Shown: in pieces, positions 36,901 to 43,494 of the stretch
Numbering within the stretch: position 1 is the first letter of the stretch
Layout: each line of letters begins with the position of its first letter
Assembly: GCF_050016015.1 (NCBI RefSeq)
Contig: NZ_JBNHEQ010000243.1
Location: forward strand, 1-64,000
Source of the DNA: Trichodesmium sp002260545
Lineage (GTDB): Bacteria; Cyanobacteriota; Cyanobacteriia; Cyanobacteriales; Microcoleaceae
Reading direction: 5' to 3'
Length of the DNA stretch: 64,000 nt
The notes under the pieces: model-generated
Told to the model about the DNA's origin: nothing
The model's database searches: none
What the model saw: only the letters and a program-made list of their open reading frames with translations
Made by a program: the position numbers and the translations under genes

Positions 36901-37379
36901 CCAAACTTGCAGGAATTGTTGGCAAGGTATTTGATGCCGCTAAATTAGAAAAATTTGCCCACAAAACGGGCGCATTTGCTAACGCGGTTGAAAATACGGC
37001 TTTCTCTACTCTGGCTATTTCCACTGTAATTGAAGGTGCAACGAAAGACTTAAAGTCATTTTTCAAGAGTTTAGATAACGCCAAAGATTATCTCAAAGAA
37101 GGGTTTGGCAACGATATCAAACGGATGAAAGCAGACGAAAATAGCGCTTACAACAAGCTCAAAAAACAATTTGATGCTATTGCCGATCAACTAGAGGAAG
37201 CAGGTGAAGATGTAATTTCCTTAGATTTAGGTTCTGCTTATCGTCGCCTGAAAAAAGTTGTTGAATCTGCCTTTAGTAGCCAAACCCTAAAACCTTTAGA
37301 GAATACATTAAAAGAATTCCTTCATACCTTTGAGCCACTTGTCTTTGAATTTGACCATGTGAATCTCAAATACCCCTAA
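27948..37379 (+). CDS. Giant protein, coiled-coil rod with Trp/Tyr-rich modules and hydrophobic C-terminal region
   Basis: The open frame of about 3,140 codons follows the second TAA in the same frame; the first in-frame start codon after the stop is the TTG at 27975. It first completes the subtilase (GWDAETGAGLLDV). Then come >2,000 residues of Gln/Glu/Ala-rich heptads (long coiled coils), broken by at least eight aromatic modules between 28674 and 35145. A recurrent motif is NYWNGQI or NRWNSKI. Two modules carry a YL..NPDV or YL..YPDV motif ending in HYW..GR..GR or HYV.WGR..GR. From ~36110 the sequence turns hydrophobic and Gly-rich (NIAQIVLSVIGIIFPP, AIGAIWAAVNGDWLGAIFNV, GVASFASGMLG) and ends in a helical domain. 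No RTX, LPXTG or PEP-CTERM signal. Probably a surface or secreted fibre; function unknown. Three kilobases of intact helical repeats after a stop implies very recent mutation, read-through, or separate translation. Confidence 0.8.
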   Translation, partial: GWDAETGAGLLDVTEAVLMAGLVAPEAVVKFGDVDISAFTGAGRVDVDVRAASPETEAAIQDLTDTQNQLFEQWQVLRDLGNPDVTLEELQNEIASRKSEALDNYRDVDTAAAISLVKNQESVTALGLAREHYQIELSRLEGVLERQGDLQDGLVALTGERDDLVVANAEQLRVLEEAIARTEKELDDGSAVKEEIAKLEQQAKAYRDRIAPLKAQADNYSAQAKNFLQQYHQHLQTAHNYRGTRNKCGRWTGDIVKYSYYQGLANQAKQKANRASEQAAVALRNYHEDEQLALQLEQQAEALRNYAKAQASNAQNLSQLEDGSQNISKLIELLKQKAAQQTQIAEKYWQQTAAAEKRRLHYQLTANWHNSMINRWEVIGYRHTGFSGWAGFFRWNRTPIHGWRKYPEHIAPRNQAKQQARNAEAERRTFEQWARQAQTEANALNQQATALAQRLGDWPQLKRGIEYEINAKEQQLQAEKDLLALPTPVQQQQLEALDLKINQTKDELQKLETEELPEQQQKADATEERLQKTQEEVEENQTQRSQTQTDLQNFLETYGYLLPYQERRAAVQKQIQQLTEEITIVQQLLLQLQTEVANNPNNNLTSQLESTKNYLEQIEQQLAYAKVQEEQLNLSAPDSPERLAIGNLIDDLAKRQQNLPETNTLPLQEYIDFLRGVENRNNNLLNGFDDLEERLTAAQTQQTAADETLQRLQGEYRDLGLEKADIEAEKLMPSQIQALQADIDPHQEILDGYRQQISDAHAVASNFERLRQKHQGYANRWNSKIRVFNTTSYLAHNPDVARSVRQRYGGMPSAWYHYWRYGRREGRLANPGALVKRNAAQAVANNYAKQRNVATVQAQHLEASLQPNIYATQATIAAIESKQQIFKDIQKNIQPNATLEEAIALKDSQLNNTKTAISQTQDTINSLENDLAATKQAKSDKEAEIVGQEGAITQTQTEIATTEDKITAKQGEINQEQSVLQGYHNQINQANAVTNNFEQQRQYHQNSANYWNGQIHTWGVTGYRQDKSGNKEAVYGWIYNPQAKANRDAHLVAANSTTQQRNLAAQQAQQLATNLQPQIEAKQENIAGLQEEKQTIAAEKQNLQTQLSNQQQELQNLQSELGQIEQNIGNIESDIATNEEKLEELDAQLLKESSDKIYLQDTLAEIDQRIADKEAEISDKYEEIELTEKYARHVNAEVDRLESRLELINQADALETEYQNQQDNWQNALDNQIAATEEFLATRKAGEDERKQLLSLQSQLADTQTQLATAQQQQAQLITEVQTAKKDLQLTQLQLRNQHLQLQSLNAQDPSLYSAEAYYYNQAQHHRARMWYSNGRQYVYHHGHAAAYRANLQKASRLAQQRNENWSKRQEAHKKIQELNQAIATQRANVASKEQELAKVTPEVANLTAKAAEIESQIPPLVTAIEPLQQAENEKLADFQNAVGQTETASVELAQTTKEQAAALNHLISFGVLGTESDVDFFATQVEPKVNEFIQQLQDRSQDLGSQADTLGSLIADWQQELDNTTDEVSRQALTDLITETIGQQKNLLQRQQENQEIVTELSDRLTAATASLENLREQQELEIREQLNSNDERLEALNRQLETETAAEKAVNEDTVLAYAQLNDQVRADLTASATQWVSQLQEGHQQTQEIGESQQNLSQSVDDLIQYIDHNLAEVDGERDRNLEDLRDAITTLGVVAPRRDELAAGETSLKQEIEKLKQWIEQDAKLWEEIAPIAERYGAEYQQLARYPQQYNAKLQHDLGIARQNEAQRLQHQQNANYWNGQIYQFNEQIYLQNYPDVRLHVSRGWLDSGWEHYVKWGRKAGRLPNPQAKINRDREQAAANAAEKRRDAANQLPTANAYREAFLSQVPNNGSAIKVLQAETKEESNKYSSRIAQLKAEEAQNNAQASAALAQADWYERRGAYHWQRSRKNGPTWQEWRKTWKRGRSGKKKEHWVLLTHVDHDWIIWDTYTKYAQQLRQQAVNQLVATDRQSQQQDRLQPLAEQWADAQNATNAAEAPITASRNLVEVLETAREQMPAAQEQLQLLEDLLPEIEQKLAEAQKEADDYNAKVLAEWEEHDENATEYINTVEDILERRGELNKQSQELQNQLADTEKWVEQQTVALDVETEQVDNLRQQLIGDGEALAEKIAVGTGNDLTELQTKQAQLQDALALLDNKATVLQQQQAAFSQKRTLLTAENEVILAEQRLLDAYLTTPDSDLEQLREQLADARAALAEAQRLAEQAEASSQALTAPLQEVQNDLLAQNDEHLKAAKEHQEVLKELLEATELNANYTLEAAKKQQQVNDLEFQILQRLQDVTAAGNEEAKHLLEVATHNDIASAAQIYYRDYSDLASDKRSSSAGGLAKPEDRILADRYYREMLTHRQLQHRAQAQANHFRRIKDTAQGQMDALSRQQETAAQILQDINNKIAETQELREAKEQEVAVAQARLDGISRIRQQTEQTFVQLVSLEQLNLAQAQLEQQIAAQRQSEIEEEVARRIEREQIEIERQRLEARAKLEQLEQLQAEEDLRQAVNQVRVDVGLNEVAGGSDSAQLQSQMASLLGQLQNLEQQQPDLPDDVKALLADAQGDLQDALEGKVQEVAKDNLSSVLGTLILQGNSHRAEINKIIEEERRDATLLEQAQDDLHGATKAFVEELDEAKLLQGERQILTPLAMESLLKVAHAKNAVNISKELAAASYEIIKEILDYRKEERKARKKAFWASLVNIAQIVLSVIGIIFPPAKPFTTIINVAIGAIWAAVNGDWLGAIFNVVTGVASFASGMLGEFIKKAGACVCVLGTSIAKTTLEAIKRTIDGFKALANGAYKGILAIKSGDDIAGVLTILQGLAEAVTTGINGSQFKAEFLKLPEGKQLLTVVDALKTAPTAILGAVRAIENGDLFSGINTILAQALSLGQNLTSGVANSLFGVLGQVNQAAGVVVDKFINKGGFFGWLEGIGQIGGIFSSLPQTLKPAVDDLKDCKCPTKLAGIVGKVFDAAKLEKFAHKTGAFANAVENTAFSTLAISTVIEGATKDLKSFFKSLDNAKDYLKEGFGNDIKRMKADENSAYNKLKKQFDAIADQLEEAGEDVISLDLGSAYRRLKKVVESAFSSQTLKPLENTLKEFLHTFEPLVFEFDHVNLKYP

Positions 37380-37431
37380 GATGAAAGAGGAGGAAAAGTA
37401 ACCATAGTTATTTAATTAACGTCCTATTAAA

Positions 37432-37470
37432 AGGCGATCGCCCCTTTCCAAAAAAAAAGAGCGATCGCCT
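37432..37470 (+). terminator. HIP1-containing hairpin after the giant gene
   Basis: AGGCGATCGC and GCGATCGCCT, 19 bases apart, form a 10-bp stem starting 53 bases after the stop codon. The loop contains a run of A. It could end transcription of the giant gene, but HIP1 octamers are frequent in this genome and the pairing may be coincidental. Confidence 0.35.
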
Positions 37471-37484
37471 ACCCAATATATCAT

Positions 37485-37504
37485 GGGCGAATGGCCATTC
37501 GCCC
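37485..37504. repeat. REP palindrome GGGCGAATGGCCATTCGCCC
   Basis: Perfect 20-bp palindrome, the core of the REP family concentrated around the RAYT gene at 38335. Other copies or variants are at 25080, 25738, 37887, 38010, 38128, 38243, 38623 (inside the RAYT gene), 38932, 39208, 40114 and 50331. Confidence 0.85.
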
Positions 37505-37614
37505 CTACAGATACCAACCATTCCACGGAAATATGCGATCGGGGATAGCTCCCATCCCCATTAACCAACCCATACCAAAATACCAATCAAAAACAACAGC
37601 CAAATCTCAAATAT

Positions 37615-37752
37615 ATGCAAAAATTCCCAACTCCAACCACCAACCCTCAACTCAAAGAAATAACTGCCCAAACTCGCCAGGGATTAGAAAAAAATTACGG
37701 CGAACAATTAGAGCAAATAGTTCTCTTTGGGTTGCGATGTAGCTACCGCTAG
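37615..37752 (+). pseudogene. Truncated nucleotidyltransferase (MntA-like) remnant
   Basis: 45 residues, from QLKEITAQTRQGLEKNYGEQ to LEQIVLFG, match the start of small nucleotidyltransferases (minimal NTase, antitoxins of HEPN/MNT pairs), where LFGSRARG with the catalytic GS motif should follow. Instead the frame runs into LRCSYR and a stop. Only the first helix and strand survive, with no HEPN partner beside it. The sequence after the break (GCTACCGCTAGGCTTCACCG) is repeat-like. Confidence 0.6.
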
Positions 37753-37886
37753 GCTTCACCGACGCTTATTCTTCATCAAAAATATGCTAACATTAAATCA
37801 TCCTTAATATCCCTAAAAAATCTTACCAAAATGAAAGATCGTCAGATATAAATAGAGGATTGACTTAATCAAAAAATAACGATTGG

Positions 37887-38288
37887 TACGGGCTTTCTGG
37901 CATTCGCCCCCCACAGATGCCAATTATTCCAGAGAAATATGGAAGAGGCGGTCGTTGCCTGTGGCCAAACCAACCCCAAAACCATTGCCTCTCCAATACA
38001 TCTGGTATGGGCGAATGCCAGAAAGCCCCTACGGATATTAATTGTTTCACAGAAATATGGAAGAGGTGGTCGTTGCCTGTGGCCAAACCAACCCAAAAAC
38101 CATTGCCTCTTCAATACATCTGGTATGGGCGAATGCCAGAAAGCCCCTACGGGTATTAATTATTTTCGATAAATATGGTGTAGGCGACGCTCCCTGTGTC
38201 CAAAGCAACCCCAAAACCATTGCCTACCAAATAATCATGTAAGGGCGAATGGTATTCGCCCCCCACAGATACCAATCATCCCAATCAA
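37887..38288. repeat. 118-bp tandem repeat array, about three units
   Basis: The mark AAATATGG recurs at 37935, 38053 and 38171, an exact 118-bp period. Units 1 and 2 are nearly identical; unit 3 has diverged and ends in a REP-type GGGCGAATGGTATTCGCCCC. Each unit carries GGGCGAATGCCAGAAAGCCC, a half REP plus a hairpin (GGGCTTT/AAAGCCC), and CCAAACCAACCCCAAAACCA. The overlapping open frames seen here in several frames are by-products of the repeat. Confidence 0.85.
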
Positions 38289-38334
38289 ACAAAAATCTGA
38301 TAAAATAGGAAAAAAAACAAGAAATATCAACCTT

Positions 38335-38895
38335 ATGTCCTACGATCCTCAAAAACATCATCGGCGATCGCTTCGTCTCAAAGGTTATGACTATTCAAAA
38401 GCTGGAGCCTATTTTATCACCATTTGCACTTACAACCGTCAGACTCTATTTGGAGAAATTATTGACGGCAAAATGCAGTTAAATCAATTAGGTGAGGTAG
38501 TTGCTGAGGAATGGGAGCGATCGGCACAAATGCGTCAAGAAATAGAATTAGATTATTCGGTAATCATGCCGAATCATTTACATGGTATTGTTATCATTAA
38601 TAACGTAGGGGCGAATGACAATGTAGGGGCGAACGGCCGTTCGCCCCTACGGATGAAATCTCGATCAATATCATCATTAATGGCAGGATTCAAATCTGCT
38701 GTCACTAAACGAATTAATCGCATTCCCTATCATGGCGAACAATTAACTACACCAGTTCCTGTGTGGCAACGCAATTATTACGAGCATATTATCAGAAATG
38801 AAACATCATTAAATCAACTCCGACAATACATAATAGAAAATCCTTTAAAATGGGAAATAGATCAATTACATCCTAATAATCCTTCAAAATGGTAA
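38335..38895 (+). CDS. RAYT: REP-associated tyrosine transposase (Y1 HUH family)
   Basis: 186 residues, usual for the group. HUH motif MPNHLHGIVI (His 81 and 83) and catalytic Tyr in QRNYYEHIIRNE (148/149); N-terminal YDYSKAGAYFITICTYNRQ. RAYTs bind and cut REP hairpins as single strands and are thought to spread or maintain REPINs; they do not carry classical IS ends. It sits between two REP-rich tandem arrays. Within the frame a perfect 28-bp REP palindrome (38623-38650) preceded by half a copy encodes NVGANDNVGANGRSPL, so the transposase gene carries its own presumed substrate. Frame intact, so likely functional. Starts ATG 38335 after AAATATCAACCTT. Confidence 0.9.
   Translation: MSYDPQKHHRRSLRLKGYDYSKAGAYFITICTYNRQTLFGEIIDGKMQLNQLGEVVAEEWERSAQMRQEIELDYSVIMPNHLHGIVIINNVGANDNVGANGRSPLRMKSRSISSLMAGFKSAVTKRINRIPYHGEQLTTPVPVWQRNYYEHIIRNETSLNQLRQYIIENPLKWEIDQLHPNNPSKW
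38623..38650. repeat. REP palindrome inside the RAYT reading frame
   Basis: The arm GTAGGGGCGAACGG is followed directly by its exact reverse complement, 28 bp in all. A truncated copy (GTAGGGGCGAATGACAATG) lies just upstream at 38605. Translation stays in frame through both. Confidence 0.92.
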
Positions 38896-38931
38896 TCACA
38901 ATGACCATAAATATTGCCTACCAAAAACCAT

Positions 38932-39390
38932 GTAGGGGCTTTCTGGCATTCGCCCTCTACCGATACCAATCATGGCACAGAAATATGTCAGAGGCGTTGG
39001 CGCAGCAAATGCGGTAGCTANNNNNNNNNNNNNNNNNNNNNNNNNNNNNNNNNNNNNNNNNNNNNNNNNNNNNNNNNNNNNNNNNNNNNNNNNNNNNNNN
39101 NNNNNNNNNNNNNNNNNNNNTATCGCCCCCCGACCCCAAAACCAACAAAAAGACCATGACCAACACAACAACCATTGCTTACCCAACAATATACCTGGGC
39201 TTTCTGGCATTCGCCCTCTACCGATACCAATTATGTCAGAGGCGTTGGCGCAGCAAATGCGGTAGCTATATCGCCCCCCGACCCCAAAACCAACAAAAAG
39301 ACCATGACCAACACAACAACCATCGCCCAAACCTACATTCAAAGACTAGCAACCCTAGACGACGTACTCATATTCGCACCCCTGTGAAAA
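38932..39390. repeat. 148-bp tandem repeat array containing the second assembly gap
   Basis: Units begin GGGCTTTCTGGCATTCGCCC and include GTCAGAGGCGTTGGCGCAGC and CCCGACCCCAAAACCAACAA. The spacing of TATCGCCCCCCG between 39121 and 39269 is 148 bp. The gap (39021-39120) falls inside the first unit, so the copy number is unknown. Part of the unit resembles the 118-bp array upstream of the RAYT gene. The open frames here are repeat artefacts. Confidence 0.8.
39021..39120. other. Assembly gap (100 N) in the repeat array
   Basis: Placeholder gap between two copies of the 148-bp unit, presumably caused by failure to resolve the repeat. Confidence 0.9.
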
Positions 39391-39467
39391 GCACTCGTCA
39401 TGCTTCGCACCAGCAAAAATGCTACTAAAACAACTACCTTTAAACTAGACTTTTTACTAATTTATCG

Positions 39468-40079
39468 ATGTCTTACAGCCAATTTACAATCGAACAAATA
39501 AAATCAGAATTTGGCATCTTACTCTCAGAAAAAAACGGCATATTTGCTAAAATTCCTGAATCACAATACAGCCAATTTTTATCGGAAACTCTGGATTATA
39601 ATATTCCATTAGCTCTGTCAATTAATTCAGAAAAATCTCGGTCTGAACTGATAGTTATGCCAATCCTAATTGAACTAAAAAAACAATTATCAAATCAAAT
39701 AAGTCTATTTTCTGGCAAGGAATTTACTGTCGATTCTCAGAGAGGTTTAAATGGATTTTGTGACTTTATGATTAGTAAATCACCCGAACAGTTAATTATA
39801 GAAGCTCCGGTTGTTACTTTAGTGGAGGCAAAAAATGATAATATAGAAACAGGTTTGGGTCAATGTATGGCAGAAATGATTGCTGCTCAGTTATTTAATC
39901 AGCAAAAAGGAAATGAAGTTAAAAAAAATTCTGGAGTTATTACCACGGGTAGTCTCTGGAAATTTATGGAGCTAGAAGGTCAAACTATTACTATTGATCT
40001 AAATGAATATTTTTTAGGGAATTTAGGTCAGATTATTGGGATTCTGAAAAGCTTTCTTGAAATGGAAGATTCAACATAA
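39468..40079 (+). CDS. Hypothetical protein, possible PD-(D/E)XK nuclease fold
   Basis: 203 residues, no signal peptide or membrane helix. A helical N-terminus is followed by SELIVMPILIELKK (E61), LNGFCDFMISKSPEQ (D99), VTLVEAKNDNIETGLGQCMA (E120, K122, Q132) and a C-terminal VITTGSLWKFMEL. The order D, then ExK, then Gln on a helix is that of the PD-(D/E)XK nuclease superfamily. Nuclease activity is inference from this pattern only. It lies just downstream of the REP/RAYT nest and upstream of a GNAT gene, all on the plus strand. I do not know a named family for it beyond a cyanobacterial hypothetical. Confidence 0.65.
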   Translation: MSYSQFTIEQIKSEFGILLSEKNGIFAKIPESQYSQFLSETLDYNIPLALSINSEKSRSELIVMPILIELKKQLSNQISLFSGKEFTVDSQRGLNGFCDFMISKSPEQLIIEAPVVTLVEAKNDNIETGLGQCMAEMIAAQLFNQQKGNEVKKNSGVITTGSLWKFMELEGQTITIDLNEYFLGNLGQIIGILKSFLEMEDST

Positions 40080-40113
40080 ATTTCTGATTATTTTCAGGTA
40101 TTTACCAAATAGA

Positions 40114-40132
40114 GGGCGAATGCCATTCGCCC
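40114..40132. repeat. REP palindrome between the PD-(D/E)XK-like and GNAT genes
   Basis: GGGCGAATGCCATTCGCCC, a 19-bp palindrome with one central base, flanked by CTAC as in other REP units. Confidence 0.85.
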
Positions 40133-40213
40133 CTACAAATAATAAACTTTTGGTCTTATTTTTTCATAGCTAAAGATTCAACAAATTATTAACAAAATAT
40201 CAACTAAATAACC

Positions 40214-41227
40214 ATGAATTATACCCACAGATTAGCAACTCCAGAAGATAGTCAAGCAATAGCACCTTTATGGGCAGGATTTGCCACCGAACGGGCTAAT
40301 ATTGACCCATCAATGAAAATTAAACCCAATTTTGATTATGAAAAATATGTCAGTTACCAACTCAATAAACCTCTATCATATTGTTATATTTTAGAAACTC
40401 AAACAAACAATAAAACTCAAATAGTTGGCTGTATATTTATCTATTTCTACGATGAAGCACCACCTCCGACTTTACCAGCAGAATTTTTAGAAGAACACGA
40501 ACTAGAAAATCCCTTTTTACCTCGGCGTATCGGTTCAGTTTTAGGAATGTACGTTCAACCAGAACATCGTCAACCAGAAAATATTCAACTCTTAGCAAAT
40601 ACGGCAATTCAAAAAGCCCAAGAAATGGAAGTAAGTGATATTGACTTATTAATTGCTGCCGACCAAAAAGGTATACAAGCATTATTAAAACGTTCTGGTT
40701 TTACACCTACAGCAGTTCAATTTAGCAAACATTATGAAATTTCACCTAATACTAATTCACCTAATTTACACCCACCCCATCCAGAATTAGATGTACCCGA
40801 ACCACCATTACCAGGTGCTATTCCTTTAAGAGACCCCAAAACTAATGAACTGGTTTATAATAATCAAGATAAACCTGTATTTATTTATCCAATTACTGAT
40901 AATAACGGGGAATTAATTAAAACATCAAAAGGTCTACCTATTTATCCTACTCCCTTGCGAGACCCACAAACTCAAGATTGGGTATTTGATGCTAATGGAG
41001 AGTTAGTAGTAAGTCCAATTTTTAAGGATGATAAAGGTGAAATATTTGAGCATAAAGGTATGGTTCAATTTCATCCTCCCAGTTATAAAATGCAGGGTGG
41101 AAAGTTGGTCTTAGAAAAAGATGATGCTGGTAATTATCTCTTTCTTGATGTAGAACGAGATAGTCAAGGTAATATTGTTTTATCTCCAGAAGGTCTACCT
41201 ATTTTTCAGCAAAATTCTCTTAGTTAA
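40214..41227 (+). CDS. GNAT-family acetyltransferase with a C-terminal repeat extension
   Basis: 337 residues. Residues ~1-175 form a GNAT fold: YTHRLATPEDSQAIAPLWAG at the start, then IVGCIFIYFYDEAPPP, VLGMYVQPEHRQPENIQLL (the acetyl-CoA binding segment, though the usual Q/RxxGxG/A is poorly kept) and AIQKAQEMEVSDIDLLI. Residues ~190-337 are Pro/Asp-rich with short repeats (IPLRDPKTNELVYNN, PTPLRDPQTQDWVFDANGEL) that look like beta-hairpin units of unknown role. Substrate unknown. The weak CoA loop leaves open a non-catalytic function. Preceded by a REP palindrome in the intergenic space. Confidence 0.72.
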   Translation: MNYTHRLATPEDSQAIAPLWAGFATERANIDPSMKIKPNFDYEKYVSYQLNKPLSYCYILETQTNNKTQIVGCIFIYFYDEAPPPTLPAEFLEEHELENPFLPRRIGSVLGMYVQPEHRQPENIQLLANTAIQKAQEMEVSDIDLLIAADQKGIQALLKRSGFTPTAVQFSKHYEISPNTNSPNLHPPHPELDVPEPPLPGAIPLRDPKTNELVYNNQDKPVFIYPITDNNGELIKTSKGLPIYPTPLRDPQTQDWVFDANGELVVSPIFKDDKGEIFEHKGMVQFHPPSYKMQGGKLVLEKDDAGNYLFLDVERDSQGNIVLSPEGLPIFQQNSLS

Positions 41228-41732
41228 AAAAAATTGATGTTGGGTGTTAGGGTAAATTTGCAGTCTTCTTGGATGGAGGTTTGATATTCATTATACCTCT
41301 CCCCTATTCAAAAGTTCCCTTGATATTTTCTCACAGACTATTCTCCAACACCTCACCATCAGCACCTGTATCTTTAGCTAAACAAGCTAAACAACAGATT
41401 GGCTAATGTTGTAGAGTAATTAATTACTGCGTAAGGATTCAAAAGTCAGCTATTAGTCATAGCTTGATTAACTTATTGTTAGCTATAACTTGAATTAGTT
41501 TTGATAAAAAATTAAAAGTAATTATAAGAAGCTAAGTTGCTAATCTTAGCAGTTATTGCCATAATACCTGAGAGCTGACTAGCTAATAACTGAATGCTTA
41601 CCATTAACCAGCTTTTTTATCTTTCTATGAATCAAGATTTTTACAGATTCAAAAAACATTTTCTAGAAACCTGAGAAAGTCTTAGATATTTCACGATACT
41701 GACATCTGCTCATTAAATTTACAAAGGAAAAA
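41228..41732. other. Gene-free stretch with a glycosyltransferase scrap
   Basis: 505 bases without a gene. At 41343-41396 a segment (CTCCAACACCTCACCATCAG, then AACAAGCTAAACAACA) closely matches part of the glycosyltransferase gene at 49276-49330 in the same relative orientation, so it is the scrap of a lost paralogue. Further on are AGCTATTAGTCATAGCTTGA-type tracts. The last 15 bases (ACAAAGGAAAAA) give a ribosome binding site for the cytochrome gene. Confidence 0.6.
41343..41396 (-). pseudogene. Glycosyltransferase fragment (about 55 bp)
   Basis: Near-identical to 49276-49330 within the family-1 glycosyltransferase on the minus strand, corresponding to the ACVATDAGADGEVLE region of the donor-binding site. 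Nothing else of the gene remains around it. Confidence 0.6.
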
Positions 41733-42068
41733 ATGAAAAAAATAATTACAGTTTGCTTATTGATATTTATATCAATCAATATTATGAAAATGCCCACTGC
41801 ATTAGGAGTGGAAACAACAAAAGGTGGAGAACTTTTTCAGATTCATTGTGCAGGTTGTCATGCTAATGGAGGCAATATTGTTAGAAGGTGGAAAAACTTA
41901 AAAATAAGGACTTTGAAAAAAAATAAATTAGATTCTGTCGAGGCGATCGCTTCTCTAGTTAAAAATGGTAAAAATAATATGTCGTCTTATCAAGACCGTT
42001 TAACTCCAGCAGAAATTGAAACTGTATCAGCTTATGTATTGCAGCAAGCAGAAAATGGTTGGCATTGA
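41733..42068 (+). CDS. Cytochrome c6-family protein, c6C-like
   Basis: 111 residues. Signal peptide (IITVCLLIFISINIMKMPTALG) directing to the thylakoid lumen or periplasm; heme site C39-A-G-C42-H43 (HCAGCHANGGNIV); sixth ligand Met in NNMSSYQDRLT; C-terminal helix ETVSAYVLQQAENGW. The NIVRRWKNLKIRTLKKNKLD stretch resembles the low-potential c6C/c6-like group rather than petJ itself, which usually has a VIMPEKTL-type segment. It may carry electrons in a side path; the partner is unknown. Preceded by AAAGGA, 6 bases before the ATG. Confidence 0.82.
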   Translation: MKKIITVCLLIFISINIMKMPTALGVETTKGGELFQIHCAGCHANGGNIVRRWKNLKIRTLKKNKLDSVEAIASLVKNGKNNMSSYQDRLTPAEIETVSAYVLQQAENGWH

Positions 42069-42700
<632 letters not shown>

Positions 42701-42929
42701 AGAATAAGTGTTTTGACACTCCACGGACTAAAGTCGCGTGGATTCTTAAGCGGAATAAATTTGACGGACTTTCCTCACGTCAAATTTTACCCTTAATGGC
42801 ATGGCCAAAGATGCCTAAGCGTCTGTCCGGGGTAAACCCCCATAAGGTTGCTTTTAACTCCAATGTTCGATGCACCGTTAGTATCGGCATTTATAAATTT
42901 CCCTTCTCTAGTCTTGTACAAACCACGTT

Positions 42930-42983
42930 GTCTTGATGCAGTCGCTCATGGGGGAAACCCCCTTTGGCGGCGCTGCATCGCTT
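42930..42983. repeat. Hairpin insertion 2 in tnpB
   Basis: CTTGATGCAGTCGCTCATGG with GGGAAACCCCC and GGCGGCGCTGCATCG: the ends GATGCAG and CTGCATC pair, and GGGGGAAACCCCC forms an inner hairpin. It sits between codons that are adjacent in related TnpB proteins. Confidence 0.75.
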
Positions 42984-43470
42984 AACTCGTTTACCGCTGA
43001 AACTATATTCGGTTGGATTATCAGCATTATATACAGGGATTAAATCACCATCTATAAAGCTAGCTTTAGAAGTATAGGATTCTTCCTGTTCAGTGTAAGT
43101 TAACCCGTATCTATCACACATAGATTTTAGCTTTAGTCTCAAACTGTGGTGCGGTATTTGTACAAACTTTTGGTTAGTTTTTTTGCCTAAATTGATATTT
43201 TGTTTCATGCCAGGATTAACACCTACAACTAGAGTGGATATTTGATTTTTACGACACCAGTTGATTAAGTATCTAGCAGCCTTATTTAGGTAATCTCTAA
43301 CTTTATTATTCCGATTTACAGTGATACTAATTTGTTTTTTTGTCAAACCTTTAATACCCTGCTTATCTTTTATGGATTGCAATCTAGAATTTTCGCGTGT
43401 TGTACCACTGGTTAATTGATTTGAGTTTTCTACCGTCTAAAATAAACGATGACCCAGTGTTTGATACACA

Positions 43471-43494
43471 AGCTGCGTTGCATGCAACGCAGCT
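43471..43494. repeat. Palindromic insertion 1 in tnpB
   Basis: A 24-bp perfect palindrome: AGCTGCGTTGCA followed by its reverse complement. Core GTTGCATGCAAC as at 18084-18095. The reading frame of the host gene changes exactly here. Confidence 0.85.

Noticed and set aside
35900..37379. Phage tape-measure protein as the identity of the giant gene
   Set aside because: Coiled coil plus hydrophobic tail can look like one, but the subtilase and Ig-like domains at the N-terminus and the lack of any other phage gene argue against it.
37869..38242. Several overlapping 66-81-residue frames on both strands
   Set aside because: They are translations of the 118-bp tandem repeat in different frames, repeating the same words (HLVWANARKP, ACGQTNPKT). 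Repeat artefacts.
37887..39390. CRISPR array
   Set aside because: The repeated units are 118 and 148 bp with no short repeat/unique spacer alternation, and no cas gene is present.
38896..39428. Open frames spanning the second N gap
   Set aside because: Created by the 148-bp array and the N placeholder; not genes.
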